Source of the DNA: Chloroflexota bacterium
Lineage (GTDB): Bacteria; Chloroflexota; UBA11872
Length of the DNA stretch: 64,000 bases
Assembly (NCBI GenBank): GCA_022824495.1
Contig: JAJDZU010000002.1
Span: 28,585-92,584 of the forward strand
Direction of reading: 5' to 3'
Under the pieces are notes generated by a model that worked only from the letters and a program-made list of their open reading frames with translations, did not search any database and was not told where the DNA came from. The position numbers were made by a program, and so were the translations under genes. This document shows positions 17,954 through 26,328 of this stretch, in pieces (the first letter of the stretch is position 1; each line of letters begins with the position of its first letter).

Positions 17954-18826
17954 TCAGAAGTTGACGATGACCATGCCGGCGAGGGCGGCTGTCACACCCA
18001 CCCAGACGATAGGGCCGTGGCGCTCACGCCAGACAATGACGCCGGCGGCGGTGGTCAGTAGGACGGAGGCCGAGGTCTGGATGGGAAAGGCGACAGTGCC
18101 GGGGATGATCTCCAGCGCGGCCACCAGGAACGCCAGTTGGATGACGTTGCACAGCCCCATGGCCGCGCCCGTGGCGAGCGCGCCGGGGGTGGCCAGGCTC
18201 TGGCGCAGCGAGGGCGTGCGCGCCTGGAACCGGCGGCGCGCGGCGAAGATAGCGAGTGCCACGGGTACGGAGACCAGAAACGAGGCCATGACGAAGTCGG
18301 GTGCGCGGTCGGGCGTGGAGAGTTCGTTGAAGGCCTTGGAGGCGGTGAGGCCGGCGCCGGTGAAGACCATCATGAGCACGACCAGCGGCCAGTACCAGCG
18401 CGAACGCGGGCCGCGGACGGCGGACCTGGGTCCGACGAGCAGCGGGATCGAGATAAGCATGAGCACAAGGCCGCCAATGGCGGGTGCGGTGGGTCGTTCG
18501 GCGAAGAAGACGATGGCGGCCAGCGTGGGCACGACGACGGACAGGCGCAGAAAGATGAACGTGATGCCAACGCCGGAGCGCACAAGCAGCAGGTAGACGC
18601 CGATCATGGTTCCGGCGTACTGGATACCCTGAACGGCGCCGAAGATGACCGTAGGTGCGTCAAAGTCCAGCGGACCGCGAAGAACGGCCCAGACCGAGGC
18701 AATCAGCGCGGCCAGGCCGTAGTTGACGGCGGCTACGAGGAAGTAGTCGTAACGCCGGAACTGGGCCACGCGCGTGCTGAGCGCGAAGCCGACGTTAAAG
18801 ACGATGTGGAGCGCGAGGAGAGCCAT
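17954..18826 (-). CDS. EamA/DMT-superfamily transporter
   Basis: This is a 290-residue polytopic membrane protein with about ten transmembrane helices in two related halves, as in the drug/metabolite transporter superfamily. The N-terminal half includes GIQYAGTMIGVYLLLVRSG and the second half ends with the pattern TVAFPIQTSASVLLTTAAGVIVWRERHG, the EamA signature in which a helix ends in W-R-E. Convergent with the APH-like kinase (66-nt gap). The transported compound is unknown; amino acids, sugars or nucleotide precursors are known for the family. Confidence 0.85.
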   Translation of the reverse strand: MALLALHIVFNVGFALSTRVAQFRRYDYFLVAAVNYGLAALIASVWAVLRGPLDFDAPTVIFGAVQGIQYAGTMIGVYLLLVRSGVGITFIFLRLSVVVPTLAAIVFFAERPTAPAIGGLVLMLISIPLLVGPRSAVRGPRSRWYWPLVVLMMVFTGAGLTASKAFNELSTPDRAPDFVMASFLVSVPVALAIFAARRRFQARTPSLRQSLATPGALATGAAMGLCNVIQLAFLVAALEIIPGTVAFPIQTSASVLLTTAAGVIVWRERHGPIVWVGVTAALAGMVIVNF

Positions 18827-19119
18827 GCCAAGCGCGCATGATCAAGGCAGGAGACGAGGCTGGCAATTGGCGGGCCGGCCTGGCTAACAGACAGTGGCGC
18901 TCGGTAGTCGCAGTCAGGTCGAGTGGGCGGCGTGTGGACGCAGCAAGTTCTGTTCCCCGACAAGCCCGGCGTCGGTAGTAACCGGCTCAACGCGGGCGCG
19001 GCTGGGTTAGCTGAAGATCAGCCGGTCGTTCCCCTCGTCGATGAGGAGAATGACAAGATCGTCCCGTTGCTCGACGTTAAATCCTTGGTTGCTTCGCGCC
19101 ACGGCAGGCCAGGCGCCGC

Positions 19120-19911
19120 TCAGGCGGTGGCTGCGCAGAGCACGGCCGAGGTCAGCGCGGCGGAGCCGCCAGTGGCTGCCAGGGGAGTCCAGAACCGCCA
19201 TGCCCCAGCGATCGTGCGTCGAATCCGATCGACGCATGACGGTTCCGGGCCACGGGACTTGAGCGCGTCCCAGAGGTCGTCAGGGTCAGGCAGGGTTGCC
19301 TTGGCCGTGCTGAAGTAGTCGCGCAAGGCGTCGACCAGCTCGCGGTCCGAGTCGAAGAACCCTAGTCCGCCGCCGGGTGACCCGCTGATGGCCTGTAGGC
19401 GACGGCGCAGCTGGCTCAGCGCTTCACGACGCCTCGATTCGACGTCGTCTTCGGCTTCGCCAAATTCGATTGAGATCTGGCGGACGGTGAGATTGGCGAA
19501 GTAGCACAGGATCAGCAGGTGGCGAAAGGCGGGAGCGAGAGCGCGCAGGGCACTCCGAATCTGCTGGCGCCGCAGATCGCCGGCGTCAGGCTCTGGCGGC
19601 GACGGAGGAATCCATGCCGGGCCTTGGTGTTGGGATCGATCCGACGGACTGGATGAATCGGCGGGCGTTGTCGGCTCGTGACGGATGCGGCTGCGCATGA
19701 GCCAGGACGTCACTCGGGCGCCCGGTTCGGCGGGCTGTACGCGGCACGCAGCCGCCTGAAGGGGTTCGCGGAGCCGCGCCTTGGCTTGGGTCTCGATACC
19801 GGTCATCAACGTGGCGTTGCGATGGAGGGCGTCCCGGTAGCGGTCGACCAAGTGGCGGAAAGCCTGGTGGGCGCCGTGATGCCAGGACTGCATTGCCTGA
19901 GATTCGGTCAT
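19120..19911 (-). CDS. ECF-type RNA polymerase sigma factor with C-terminal membrane segment
   Basis: The protein is 263 residues from ATG 19911; the frame extends 26 codons upstream. Residues 1-40 resemble sigma region 2 (AFRHLVDRYRDALHRNA). After a Pro/Ser-rich spacer, region 4 is clear: ALRALAPAFRHLLILCYFANLTVRQISIEFG, followed by a basic helix, where the pattern 'L P . . R . . . . L' and 'T . . Q I' match sigma-70 region 4. The C-terminus ends in a hydrophobic stretch (FWTPLAATGGSAALTSAVLC) that could anchor it in the membrane, an arrangement seen when sigma and anti-sigma functions are fused. An open frame encoding FNVEQRDDLVILLIDEG lies immediately downstream in another frame and may be its lost C-terminus. 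Confidence 0.7.
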   Translation of the reverse strand: MTESQAMQSWHHGAHQAFRHLVDRYRDALHRNATLMTGIETQAKARLREPLQAAACRVQPAEPGARVTSWLMRSRIRHEPTTPADSSSPSDRSQHQGPAWIPPSPPEPDAGDLRRQQIRSALRALAPAFRHLLILCYFANLTVRQISIEFGEAEDDVESRRREALSQLRRRLQAISGSPGGGLGFFDSDRELVDALRDYFSTAKATLPDPDDLWDALKSRGPEPSCVDRIRRTIAGAWRFWTPLAATGGSAALTSAVLCAATA

Positions 19912-20138
19912 GTGACGGCTCGTGATGCGCACAGGTTGAGGGGTTACATAGATGGATACGCGGGAAGTGGCAGATTGGTTCCATGACATGCAGCCGGACG
20001 GTAGCAGAGCTTCAGAACGACACTTGCGGATCCAAGTGAGAGCGAGTCAGGAAGCTACAGACGATCCACAAGATGGGCTCATGAGAGTAAACTGTGGTCA
20101 CATTCGGTGTTTGGTATTGACATCAAGGCTCGGTCCAT

Positions 20139-20417
20139 TTGACTACATATGGCATTCGCGAGTTCAAGGCGAGGGTCAGCGAGATTCTGCGCGACCTGGA
20201 TGAAGAGGATCACGTCATCATCACCCGGCGGGGACGACCGTGCGCCAGGCTGACCTCGGTGTGCGACGTTGCGGACGAGCGGCCGTCGCTGCGTTCCCTG
20301 CGGGGTGCCGTGACTGATCTGCCTGACGCGAGCTACGAGGACTTTCTGGAGATCAAGGCGATGTGGAGCCCGGGGACGCCGCCGCCTGGCGAAACAAAGC
20401 GGGGCGATGACGGATAG
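20139..20417 (+). CDS. Phd/YefM-type antitoxin
   Basis: This is a 92-residue protein starting at TTG 20139, chosen because the Phd-fold N-terminus (YGIREFKARVSEILRDL) begins right after it. The conserved EDHVIITRRGRPCARL segment matches the DNA-binding Phd/YefM domain; the C-terminal tail would wrap and neutralise the toxin. It overlaps the PIN toxin gene by 11 nt, and the complex is expected to repress its own promoter in the roughly 230 nt upstream. Confidence 0.88.
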   Translation: MTTYGIREFKARVSEILRDLDEEDHVIITRRGRPCARLTSVCDVADERPSLRSLRGAVTDLPDASYEDFLEIKAMWSPGTPPPGETKRGDDG

Positions 20418-20811
20418 CCAACTCTGGTTTGTCGCGGATACGCACGCGCTGTGGTGGTATCTGAAGTCGCCGGAGCGTCTGAGCGCCGCGGCCACGGCCG
20501 TGTTCCGCCTGGCCGAGACGGGTAATGCGACGATCCTGGTTCCCTCGATTGCCGTGGCCGAGTTCTATTTCCTTTCCGTGAAACTGGGCCAGCCCTTAGT
20601 GCCATCTGACCTGCTGTCGATGCTGGATTCGGTGGGAGGAATTGAGCTTTCCGACTTGGGTCGGGCGCAGCTCGAGCGGTTGGAGTCTTGCCAGGACATT
20701 CCGGAAATGCATGACCGGCTCATCGCAGCAGAGTCGCTGACCTTCGAGGCTCCGGTGGTTACCAGGGACGAGACCCTTACAGCCTCTCAACAGATTCCCA
20801 CTATCTGGTAG
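20407..20811 (+). CDS. PIN-domain ribonuclease toxin (VapC-like)
   Basis: This 134-residue PIN domain has the acidic active-site set visible as Asp in FVADTHALWWYL, Glu in IAVAEFYFL, Asp in EMHDRLIAAESL and Asp in VVTRDETL. Such toxins cleave tRNA or rRNA when the antitoxin is degraded. Translation is coupled to the upstream antitoxin through an 11-nt overlap. Confidence 0.9.
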   Translation: MTDSQLWFVADTHALWWYLKSPERLSAAATAVFRLAETGNATILVPSIAVAEFYFLSVKLGQPLVPSDLLSMLDSVGGIELSDLGRAQLERLESCQDIPEMHDRLIAAESLTFEAPVVTRDETLTASQQIPTIW

Positions 20812-20916
20812 GCCGACGGCATTTGGCTGAGCCTGGGGCGATCGAGTGTCGAAGCCGCGGGCGTGGGTGCCTACACTTGGCGCACGGTCGTGCGCCAGTT
20901 CCCGTCTGGAAATGTG

Positions 20917-21867
20917 ATGCCCCTCTACTTGACTGAAGCGGATGTGGATGCGTTGGGGGACATGGAGCTGGCGCTGGCGGCGGTTGAGGGGGCATTTGAC
21001 CGACAGGGTCGGGGCGTGGCCGGGAATGTTGGACGACGGCGGGCTTCAGTTCCGGCCGGGTCGCTGAATGTGATGGGCGGGGCCGACGAGGAATTGGGCG
21101 CCGCAGGTGCAAAGATCTACGGGACGTTCGGCGGCGGCGCGCGGTTTGTGGTGGTGCTATTCGACGTGGCCTCGGGTTCGTTGCGCGCAGTGTTGGAGGC
21201 CGGGCGGCTGGGTGAATTGCGGACGGGCGCGGCGAGCGGGATATCAAGCAAGTACCTGGCGCGGCCAGACAGCCGAGTGGTTGGTTTGATAGGCAGCGGA
21301 CGCCAGGCCCGGACGCAGTTGGAGGCGCTGAATGGCGTTCACGAGCTGGCGCAAGCGCGGGTGTATTCGCGGAATCCGGCGAATGTTGAGAATTATGTCA
21401 AGATGATGAGCGAGCGAGTTGACGCGGAGCTGGTTCCCAGTTCGTCAGTGGCGGAGGCTGTGCGAGGCGCGGACATCGTGGTGACGTCGACGACAGCGGC
21501 TGGGCCGGTGCTGATGGCAGACGACCTGGAGCCGGGGATGCACGTGGTAGCGATGGGAAGCAACAACCCGGTGCATGGCGAAGTGGAGCCTGCCGCGATA
21601 GCACGGGCGGACCGGGTGTTCGTGGACGACCTGGACGGCGCGCACGAGGAGGCCGGGGACCTGATGGCGGCGGAACGAACCGGGATGTTGCAGTGGGGGC
21701 AGGTAATCGAACTGGGCCAGGTGGTGGCCGGGCAGGTCGCGGGTCGCACGGCAGACGAGGACATCACGCTGTTTGCCTCGCAGGGGATCGCGCTGTGGGA
21801 TATCGCCATGGCGCAGGCAGTCGTGGAACGCGCGGAGGCCGGGGGGCGAGGCACACAGCTTCCTTAG
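20917..21867 (+). CDS. Ornithine cyclodeaminase / mu-crystallin family protein
   Basis: The protein is 316 residues from ATG 20917 (frame open from GTG 20863). Family features are the N-terminal [11 protein letters not shown], the substrate-pocket [31 protein letters not shown] and the NAD site [18 protein letters not shown]. The family includes ornithine cyclodeaminase, alanine dehydrogenase (archaeal type), lysine cyclodeaminase and ketimine reductases, so the exact amino- or imino-acid substrate is open. It precedes dop by 46 nt on the same strand but has no obvious link to pupylation. Confidence 0.9.
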   Translation: MPLYLTEADVDALGDMELALAAVEGAFDRQGRGVAGNVGRRRASVPAGSLNVMGGADEELGAAGAKIYGTFGGGARFVVVLFDVASGSLRAVLEAGRLGELRTGAASGISSKYLARPDSRVVGLIGSGRQARTQLEALNGVHELAQARVYSRNPANVENYVKMMSERVDAELVPSSSVAEAVRGADIVVTSTTAAGPVLMADDLEPGMHVVAMGSNNPVHGEVEPAAIARADRVFVDDLDGAHEEAGDLMAAERTGMLQWGQVIELGQVVAGQVAGRTADEDITLFASQGIALWDIAMAQAVVERAEAGGRGTQLP

Positions 21868-21913
21868 CCGGCGCCGGCGCTAGTATTGAGTCACTCCCCG
21901 GTACGAGCGGCGT

Positions 21914-23416
21914 ATGAACCGTCCCGCAGGCATCGAGACCGAATACGGACTCAACTGCGAGGGCTTTGCGGGCGAACCCGATTTCGCCTACGAGGCGGCT
22001 CGATTGATCCAGTCGGCGCCGGTTCAGGGCGCATTTCGCGGCTGGGACTACGTGGGTGAGGACCCGTACCGCGACCTGCGGGGCGGACGGGCGGATCGGC
22101 TGGAGCGGGATCCGCGCGACCTGACCGGATCGACGGACCGCAGCCGAGGGATGTCTCGCGACGAGCTGCTCTCGAACACCGTGCTGCGCAACGGGGCGCG
22201 GCTGTACAACGACCACAATCACCCGGAGTACTGCACGGACGTCTGCCTGTCGCTGAACGACCTGGTGGCGCAGGACAAGGCGGGCGAGCGGGTGATGTTC
22301 GCGGCGGAGACGGCGCGGAACGCGAAGCTGGGTTATGGGCAGATTCGTTTGCTGAAGAACAACACGGACTACCACGGCCGCAGCTACGGCTGCCACGAGA
22401 ATTACCTGACCTCACGGAGGATTCCGACGGACGATCTGATCCGGGTGACGGTGCCGTTCCTGGCGACTCGGCAGGCTTTTGCTGGGGCGGGTCGAGTTGG
22501 GATCGAGGGCGGCCACCCGTTGCAGTTGCAGATGTCGCAGCGGGCGGATTTCTTCGAGGAAGTGACCGGGATCAACACAACGGCGCGGCGGCCGATTTTC
22601 AATACCCGGGACGAGCCGCACGCCAACGCCGGGAAGTACCGGCGGCTGCACGTGATCGCAGGTGACGCGAACCGCAGCGAGTGGGCGACGGCGATGAAGG
22701 TGGGGACCACGGCCCTGGTGCTGGACCTGGCGATGGAGGGGTGGCGGCCCTCGGAGCGTCCGACCGACCCGGTGCGGGCGGTGCGGCGGGTGTCGCACGA
22801 CCTGGGCTTTGGCAGCGTGGTGGACCTGGAGCGAGGAGCACCGGTTTCGGCGCTTGACGTGCAGGGGTGGTATTGCGAGGCGGCGCAGCGATACCGAGGG
22901 CGGGACGCGGAGACGACGTGGGTGCTGGATGAGTGGGCGACGGTGCTGGACGACCTGAGACGGGACCGTTTGCTGGCGGCGGATCGGGTGGATTGGGTTG
23001 CGAAGGAGCGCCTGATCGTTGAGATGCGTGAGGATTTTGGGCCTGAGTGGAACGACGAGGATGCGCGGCGGGTTGACTTGGGCTACCACGTGTTGGATCC
23101 GGACTGGTGCGTGTACGACATGCTGGTGGACGAAGGGCAGATGCGGCGGATCGTGAGCGATGCCGATATCGAGCGGGCGCTGACGACGCCCCCAGCGGGC
23201 ACTCGGGCGGCGGTGCGCGGGGACGTGCTGCGGCGGTTCGGCACGGACATCAGCGCGGTGGAGTGGGACCGGGTGGTGTTCCGAAGAAACGGATACGACG
23301 TGACGCTGCGCTTCGACGACGTCGCTGGACCCGAGGTGGACCGCCTGGGGCGGCTGGTCGGCGAGGCGCAGACACTGGACGGATTGCTGTCCGCGTTGGA
23401 CGCGGAGGGAAGGTGA
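21914..23416 (+). CDS. dop: Pup deamidase/depupylase Dop
   Basis: This 500-residue protein belongs to the carboxylate-amine ligase-like PafA/Dop family. The N-terminal GIETEYGL is the nucleotide/metal-binding beta strand. NGARLYNDHNHPEYCTDVC carries the catalytic Asp, and DLVAQDKAGERVM, LLKNNTDYHGRSYGCHENYL, FNTRDEPHA and RRLHVIAGDANRSEW all match Dop more closely than PafA. A long insertion between residues 50 and 85 with RDLTGSTDRSRGMSRDELLSN corresponds to the Dop loop. Dop converts the C-terminal Gln of Pup to Glu and removes Pup from targets. It is the first gene of a dop-pup-pafA cassette, with pup starting 4 nt after its stop. Confidence 0.93.
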   Translation: MNRPAGIETEYGLNCEGFAGEPDFAYEAARLIQSAPVQGAFRGWDYVGEDPYRDLRGGRADRLERDPRDLTGSTDRSRGMSRDELLSNTVLRNGARLYNDHNHPEYCTDVCLSLNDLVAQDKAGERVMFAAETARNAKLGYGQIRLLKNNTDYHGRSYGCHENYLTSRRIPTDDLIRVTVPFLATRQAFAGAGRVGIEGGHPLQLQMSQRADFFEEVTGINTTARRPIFNTRDEPHANAGKYRRLHVIAGDANRSEWATAMKVGTTALVLDLAMEGWRPSERPTDPVRAVRRVSHDLGFGSVVDLERGAPVSALDVQGWYCEAAQRYRGRDAETTWVLDEWATVLDDLRRDRLLAADRVDWVAKERLIVEMREDFGPEWNDEDARRVDLGYHVLDPDWCVYDMLVDEGQMRRIVSDADIERALTTPPAGTRAAVRGDVLRRFGTDISAVEWDRVVFRRNGYDVTLRFDDVAGPEVDRLGRLVGEAQTLDGLLSALDAEGR

Positions 23417-23420
23417 GGAA

Positions 23421-23597
23421 ATGCGAGATCTTGTAGTTGCCGGCCACCGTTGGCATGCCGAAACCGAGGCGCCGACGAAGCCCGCCGAGGCTCCGACGGA
23501 GCCGGCGGCGCCGGAAAAAGAGGAGGACCTGCGGGAGCGTCGGCGGCGGATTATCCGCGAGATTCCGGATCCGACGCCTCAACCCGGCGGGCAATAG
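23421..23597 (+). CDS. pup: Prokaryotic ubiquitin-like modifier (Pup/UBact-like), ends Gly-Gly-Gln
   Basis: This 58-residue protein lies precisely between dop and pafA, 4 nt after one and 9 nt before the other, with GAGGAA just upstream of the ATG. It is rich in Pro, Glu, Lys and Arg with no predicted globular core. It has an ETEAPTKPAEAPTEP segment, an Arg-rich helix-like stretch (EEDLRERRRRIIREI) and ends in PQPGGQ. The terminal GGQ is the substrate for Dop deamidation to GGE, which PafA then links to lysines. It lacks the actinobacterial Pup helix (DEIDEVLEENA-like) and is closer in style to the short UBact modifiers of Gram-negative and candidate phyla. Confidence 0.88.
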   Translation: MRDLVVAGHRWHAETEAPTKPAEAPTEPAAPEKEEDLRERRRRIIREIPDPTPQPGGQ

Positions 23598-23606
23598 CGC
23601 CAGCGC

Positions 23607-25103
23607 ATGGACGACATCGTCTTTGGGACCGAGATCGAATTCGCGTCGGCTGGGGCGTTGCCGCCCGGGCAAGCGGCGCGGCTGGTGAAGTCGATCCTGT
23701 TCCAGGACCGTCGCTTCGGGTTGATCGATCCGGCGCCGCGCGAGTGGGACGAAGAGCCCGGAAATGGTGGGCACCTATTCAACGGGGCGCGGCTCTACCT
23801 GGATTCGGGTCACATCGAGTACGCCTCGGCGGAGTGCCGAACGCTGCGGGACATCGTGGAGCAGGAGAACGCCGCGTCGGCTGTCCTGCTGGACACGGTC
23901 GAACGCCAGGAGATGAACCGGAAGCTGTTCTTCATCAAGAACAACACCGACCACCTGGGGAATACGTTCGGGTATCACGAAAACTATTCAATCGTGACGA
24001 GTCCGCGCAGCCGGGAAATGGTGCTTGGGCTACTACCTTTTTTGACGACGCGACAGCTGTATGCCGGCGCCGGGATGACGCTGAATCCGAGTGAAGCGGG
24101 CGGGCGGCTGCCGTTTCATATGTCGCAGCGGGCGGCATTCGTGTCGGTGGACGTGAGCCACCGGGTGCGGTTTGGCGGACGCCCGATCATCAACTTGCGG
24201 GACGAGCCGCTGAGCGAGAGCACCGGGCTGCGTCGGCTGCACGTGGTAGTTGGGGATGCGAATCAGTCGCAATACGCGACGGCCCTGAAGGTGGGGAGCA
24301 CGGCGCTGGTGGCGCAACTGCTGGCGGCGGGATGGAACCCCAATCTGTACCTGGACGAGGCGGTGCGGTCGATCAAGTCGATTTCGCGCAACCCGGGCGG
24401 GCCTTGGCCGGTGGAACTGGTGGACGGTCGGACGATTTCGGCGATCGACGTGCAGCGGGCCTACCTGGCGGCCGCGACTTCGGCGTTTGCGGGCCGCGAT
24501 CCCGATACGGATTGGACGCTTGCGGAATGGAGCGAGTGCCTGGACGCGTTGGAGTCAGATCCCGAACGCCTGATTGGCAAGGTGGACTGGGTGACGAAGC
24601 TGTCGGAATTGCGTGAGTACGCAGACGACTCGCCGGAAGGCTGGGCGGACCCGGACCTGGTAAAGCTGGACCTGGCGTACCACCACGTGGACCCCACGGT
24701 GAGCCTGTTCAGCGAGTTGCAACGCAGGGGGCTGATGTACCGGCTGGTTTCGGGACCGGTGAATCCGCTGGCCACTCCGGACGGGACGAGAGCCGGAGCG
24801 CGGGGTCGGATTGTGCGAGCGCTTTCCGAGGCGCGGGCGGACTCGCACATCGACTGGAAGGACATTCAGCACAACCTGGGCGCGCTGGCGAGTTGGGAAA
24901 ACCAGCTATATCTCGTCTATCAATACATCGAACACTGGCGGGAACTGGATGAGTTCGGCGGCTGGTCGTTCGTGCCATACCTCGTGGATTGGGACGGCGT
25001 TGGGGTGCGGGGCCAAATATTCGAGATGCCGGATCCGTTTGAGACCTATGAGGATGAGGCAGAAGAGTTTGCGGGGGCGGTGGAGGAGTACTTGAGCAGC
25101 TAG
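23607..25103 (+). CDS. pafA: Pup/UBact ligase PafA
   Basis: This is a 498-residue ligase that phosphorylates the C-terminal Glu of the modifier and joins it to substrate lysines. Visible signatures are IVFGTEIEFAS at the N-terminus, NGARLYLDSGHIEYASAEC, LFFIKNNTDHLGNTFGYHENY, INLRDEPLSE and RRLHVVVGDANQSQYA. Compared with the dop product it lacks the long Dop loop after about residue 45 and has the PafA-like LYLD...H.EYA.AEC sequence. The C-terminal domain (about residues 420-498) is Asp/Glu-rich. It is the last gene of the cassette. No proteasome subunit, Mpa/ARC ATPase or Bpa gene is in the window. Confidence 0.92.
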   Translation: MDDIVFGTEIEFASAGALPPGQAARLVKSILFQDRRFGLIDPAPREWDEEPGNGGHLFNGARLYLDSGHIEYASAECRTLRDIVEQENAASAVLLDTVERQEMNRKLFFIKNNTDHLGNTFGYHENYSIVTSPRSREMVLGLLPFLTTRQLYAGAGMTLNPSEAGGRLPFHMSQRAAFVSVDVSHRVRFGGRPIINLRDEPLSESTGLRRLHVVVGDANQSQYATALKVGSTALVAQLLAAGWNPNLYLDEAVRSIKSISRNPGGPWPVELVDGRTISAIDVQRAYLAAATSAFAGRDPDTDWTLAEWSECLDALESDPERLIGKVDWVTKLSELREYADDSPEGWADPDLVKLDLAYHHVDPTVSLFSELQRRGLMYRLVSGPVNPLATPDGTRAGARGRIVRALSEARADSHIDWKDIQHNLGALASWENQLYLVYQYIEHWRELDEFGGWSFVPYLVDWDGVGVRGQIFEMPDPFETYEDEAEEFAGAVEEYLSS

Positions 25104-25182
25104 GCCCGTCCAACGTCGAGATTTCGGACCGAATGCGGATTCCAGTCGCGCAGTTGCGGTTAGGCAGAGAAACGAGGCTGAC

Positions 25183-26139
25183 ATGCCGAGAGTCAAGTTC
25201 AATCCGCAGACGGCGGTTCACTTTCACGAGACTGATCCGGGGGTTGACTGGGCAAAGGACGCGGCGCCGGCGATAGAGTTCAATCCTCTGGTGCCAGGCA
25301 GTGGAGTGCTGACTCCCAATGTTGTGGCCCTGGCGAGCGGCGGGTACCGGATGTACTACACCGGGTTTGCGCCCGGCCTCACCAATCAGGAACACCTGGG
25401 GCACATCTTGAGCGCTTTCTCGCCGGACGGGTCGGTATGGACACCCGACGCTGGGGTCAGAGTTGACGTTCACAGTCCGCACGCCGCGGAACGGACGCTG
25501 TGCCCGGATGTGGTGCCGATGCCAGGCGGCGGCTGCCGGATGTATTACGAGGCGCGCCGACCGAATGCGCCGACGGTGATCCTGAGCGCGACCTCAGCCG
25601 ACGGGCTGGACTGGGAGTTGGAAGACGGGGTGAGGATCGGCGACGGTGAATGGTCGTACGGGTCGCCGCGCTGCGTCTATTTCCCGACCGATCGGGGGCT
25701 GATCTACCGGCTCTACTTTCACCACTACTCGTTTCCGATGGTGTCGGGTCTGGACGCACAGAATCACATCGTGAGCGCAGTGTCCCGGGACGGTCTCCAC
25801 TTCGAAATGGAGCCGGGCGTGCGCATTGCCCAGGAGACCGAGCGGGAGACGTACGCCGTCTACGCCCCGGAAGTTGTTCGGCTGGGTGACGGCAGCTTCC
25901 GGATGTTCTACGCGGGTTGGGCCGAAGGAATCGACGGCGGCATCTTTACCGCGGCTTCGGACGATGGGCTCGAGTGGACGAAGACGCCCGAGCCGTTGCT
26001 GGACCTGGACGTCCCGTTGGACTGCGGCATGGTTTCGGAGCCGTGTGTGACGGAATTGCCGGACGGTCGGTTCCGGATGTTCTACGAGGCGCGGGACGGC
26101 GAACGCCGAGCACGAATCTTGGGCGCGACCTCGGGGTGA
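25183..26139 (+). CDS. Five-bladed beta-propeller glycosidase-like protein (GH43/GH32-like fold)
   Basis: The protein has 318 residues with four to five internal repeats of the form P.VV.L..G.YRMYY.(A/G)(R/F/W): LTPNVVALASGGYRMYYTGF, CPDVVPMPGGGCRMYYEAR, APEVVRLGDGSFRMFYAGW and EPCVTELPDGRFRMFYEAR. Each is one propeller blade, as in GH43, GH32/68 and GH130-type enzymes. No signal peptide is present, so it appears cytoplasmic. Catalytic acids cannot be assigned with confidence, and non-enzymatic homologues exist. It starts 79 nt after pafA; an ACGAGG ribosome site precedes the ATG. Confidence 0.7.
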   Translation: MPRVKFNPQTAVHFHETDPGVDWAKDAAPAIEFNPLVPGSGVLTPNVVALASGGYRMYYTGFAPGLTNQEHLGHILSAFSPDGSVWTPDAGVRVDVHSPHAAERTLCPDVVPMPGGGCRMYYEARRPNAPTVILSATSADGLDWELEDGVRIGDGEWSYGSPRCVYFPTDRGLIYRLYFHHYSFPMVSGLDAQNHIVSAVSRDGLHFEMEPGVRIAQETERETYAVYAPEVVRLGDGSFRMFYAGWAEGIDGGIFTAASDDGLEWTKTPEPLLDLDVPLDCGMVSEPCVTELPDGRFRMFYEARDGERRARILGATSG

Positions 26140-26244
26140 GGCGTGGGGTGGACTCTGCGGAGAGGCGCGGACCGCAGTTTTGCGAAGGACAATTTCCCTT
26201 GCGGACAGCACAGAGTCAGTCCAGTTGTCGCGCGGCAGAAGAAT

Positions 26245-26287
26245 CCCCCAGAGCGAGCCGGAACATCGTTCGGACTCGCCCTGGGGG
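26245..26287. terminator. Hairpin terminator between convergent genes
   Basis: A nearly perfect 20-bp stem (arms 26245-26264 and 26268-26287, 3-nt loop ATC, about four mismatches) starts with CCCCCAG and ends with CTGGGGG. It lies between the propeller gene stop and the MarR gene stop, and a second, smaller hairpin at 26300-26320 (GCCGCTG / CAGCGGC) lies closer to the MarR gene. Confidence 0.6.
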
Positions 26288-26328
26288 AGGGGCGGGGGCG
26301 CCGCTGTCGGGGGCAGCGGCAGCTTGGG

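Noticed and set aside
20117..20146. TTGACA at 20117 as the -35 box of the Phd/PIN operon
   Set aside because: A promoter here would start transcription inside or after the TTG start codon at 20139, which the conserved antitoxin N-terminus supports.
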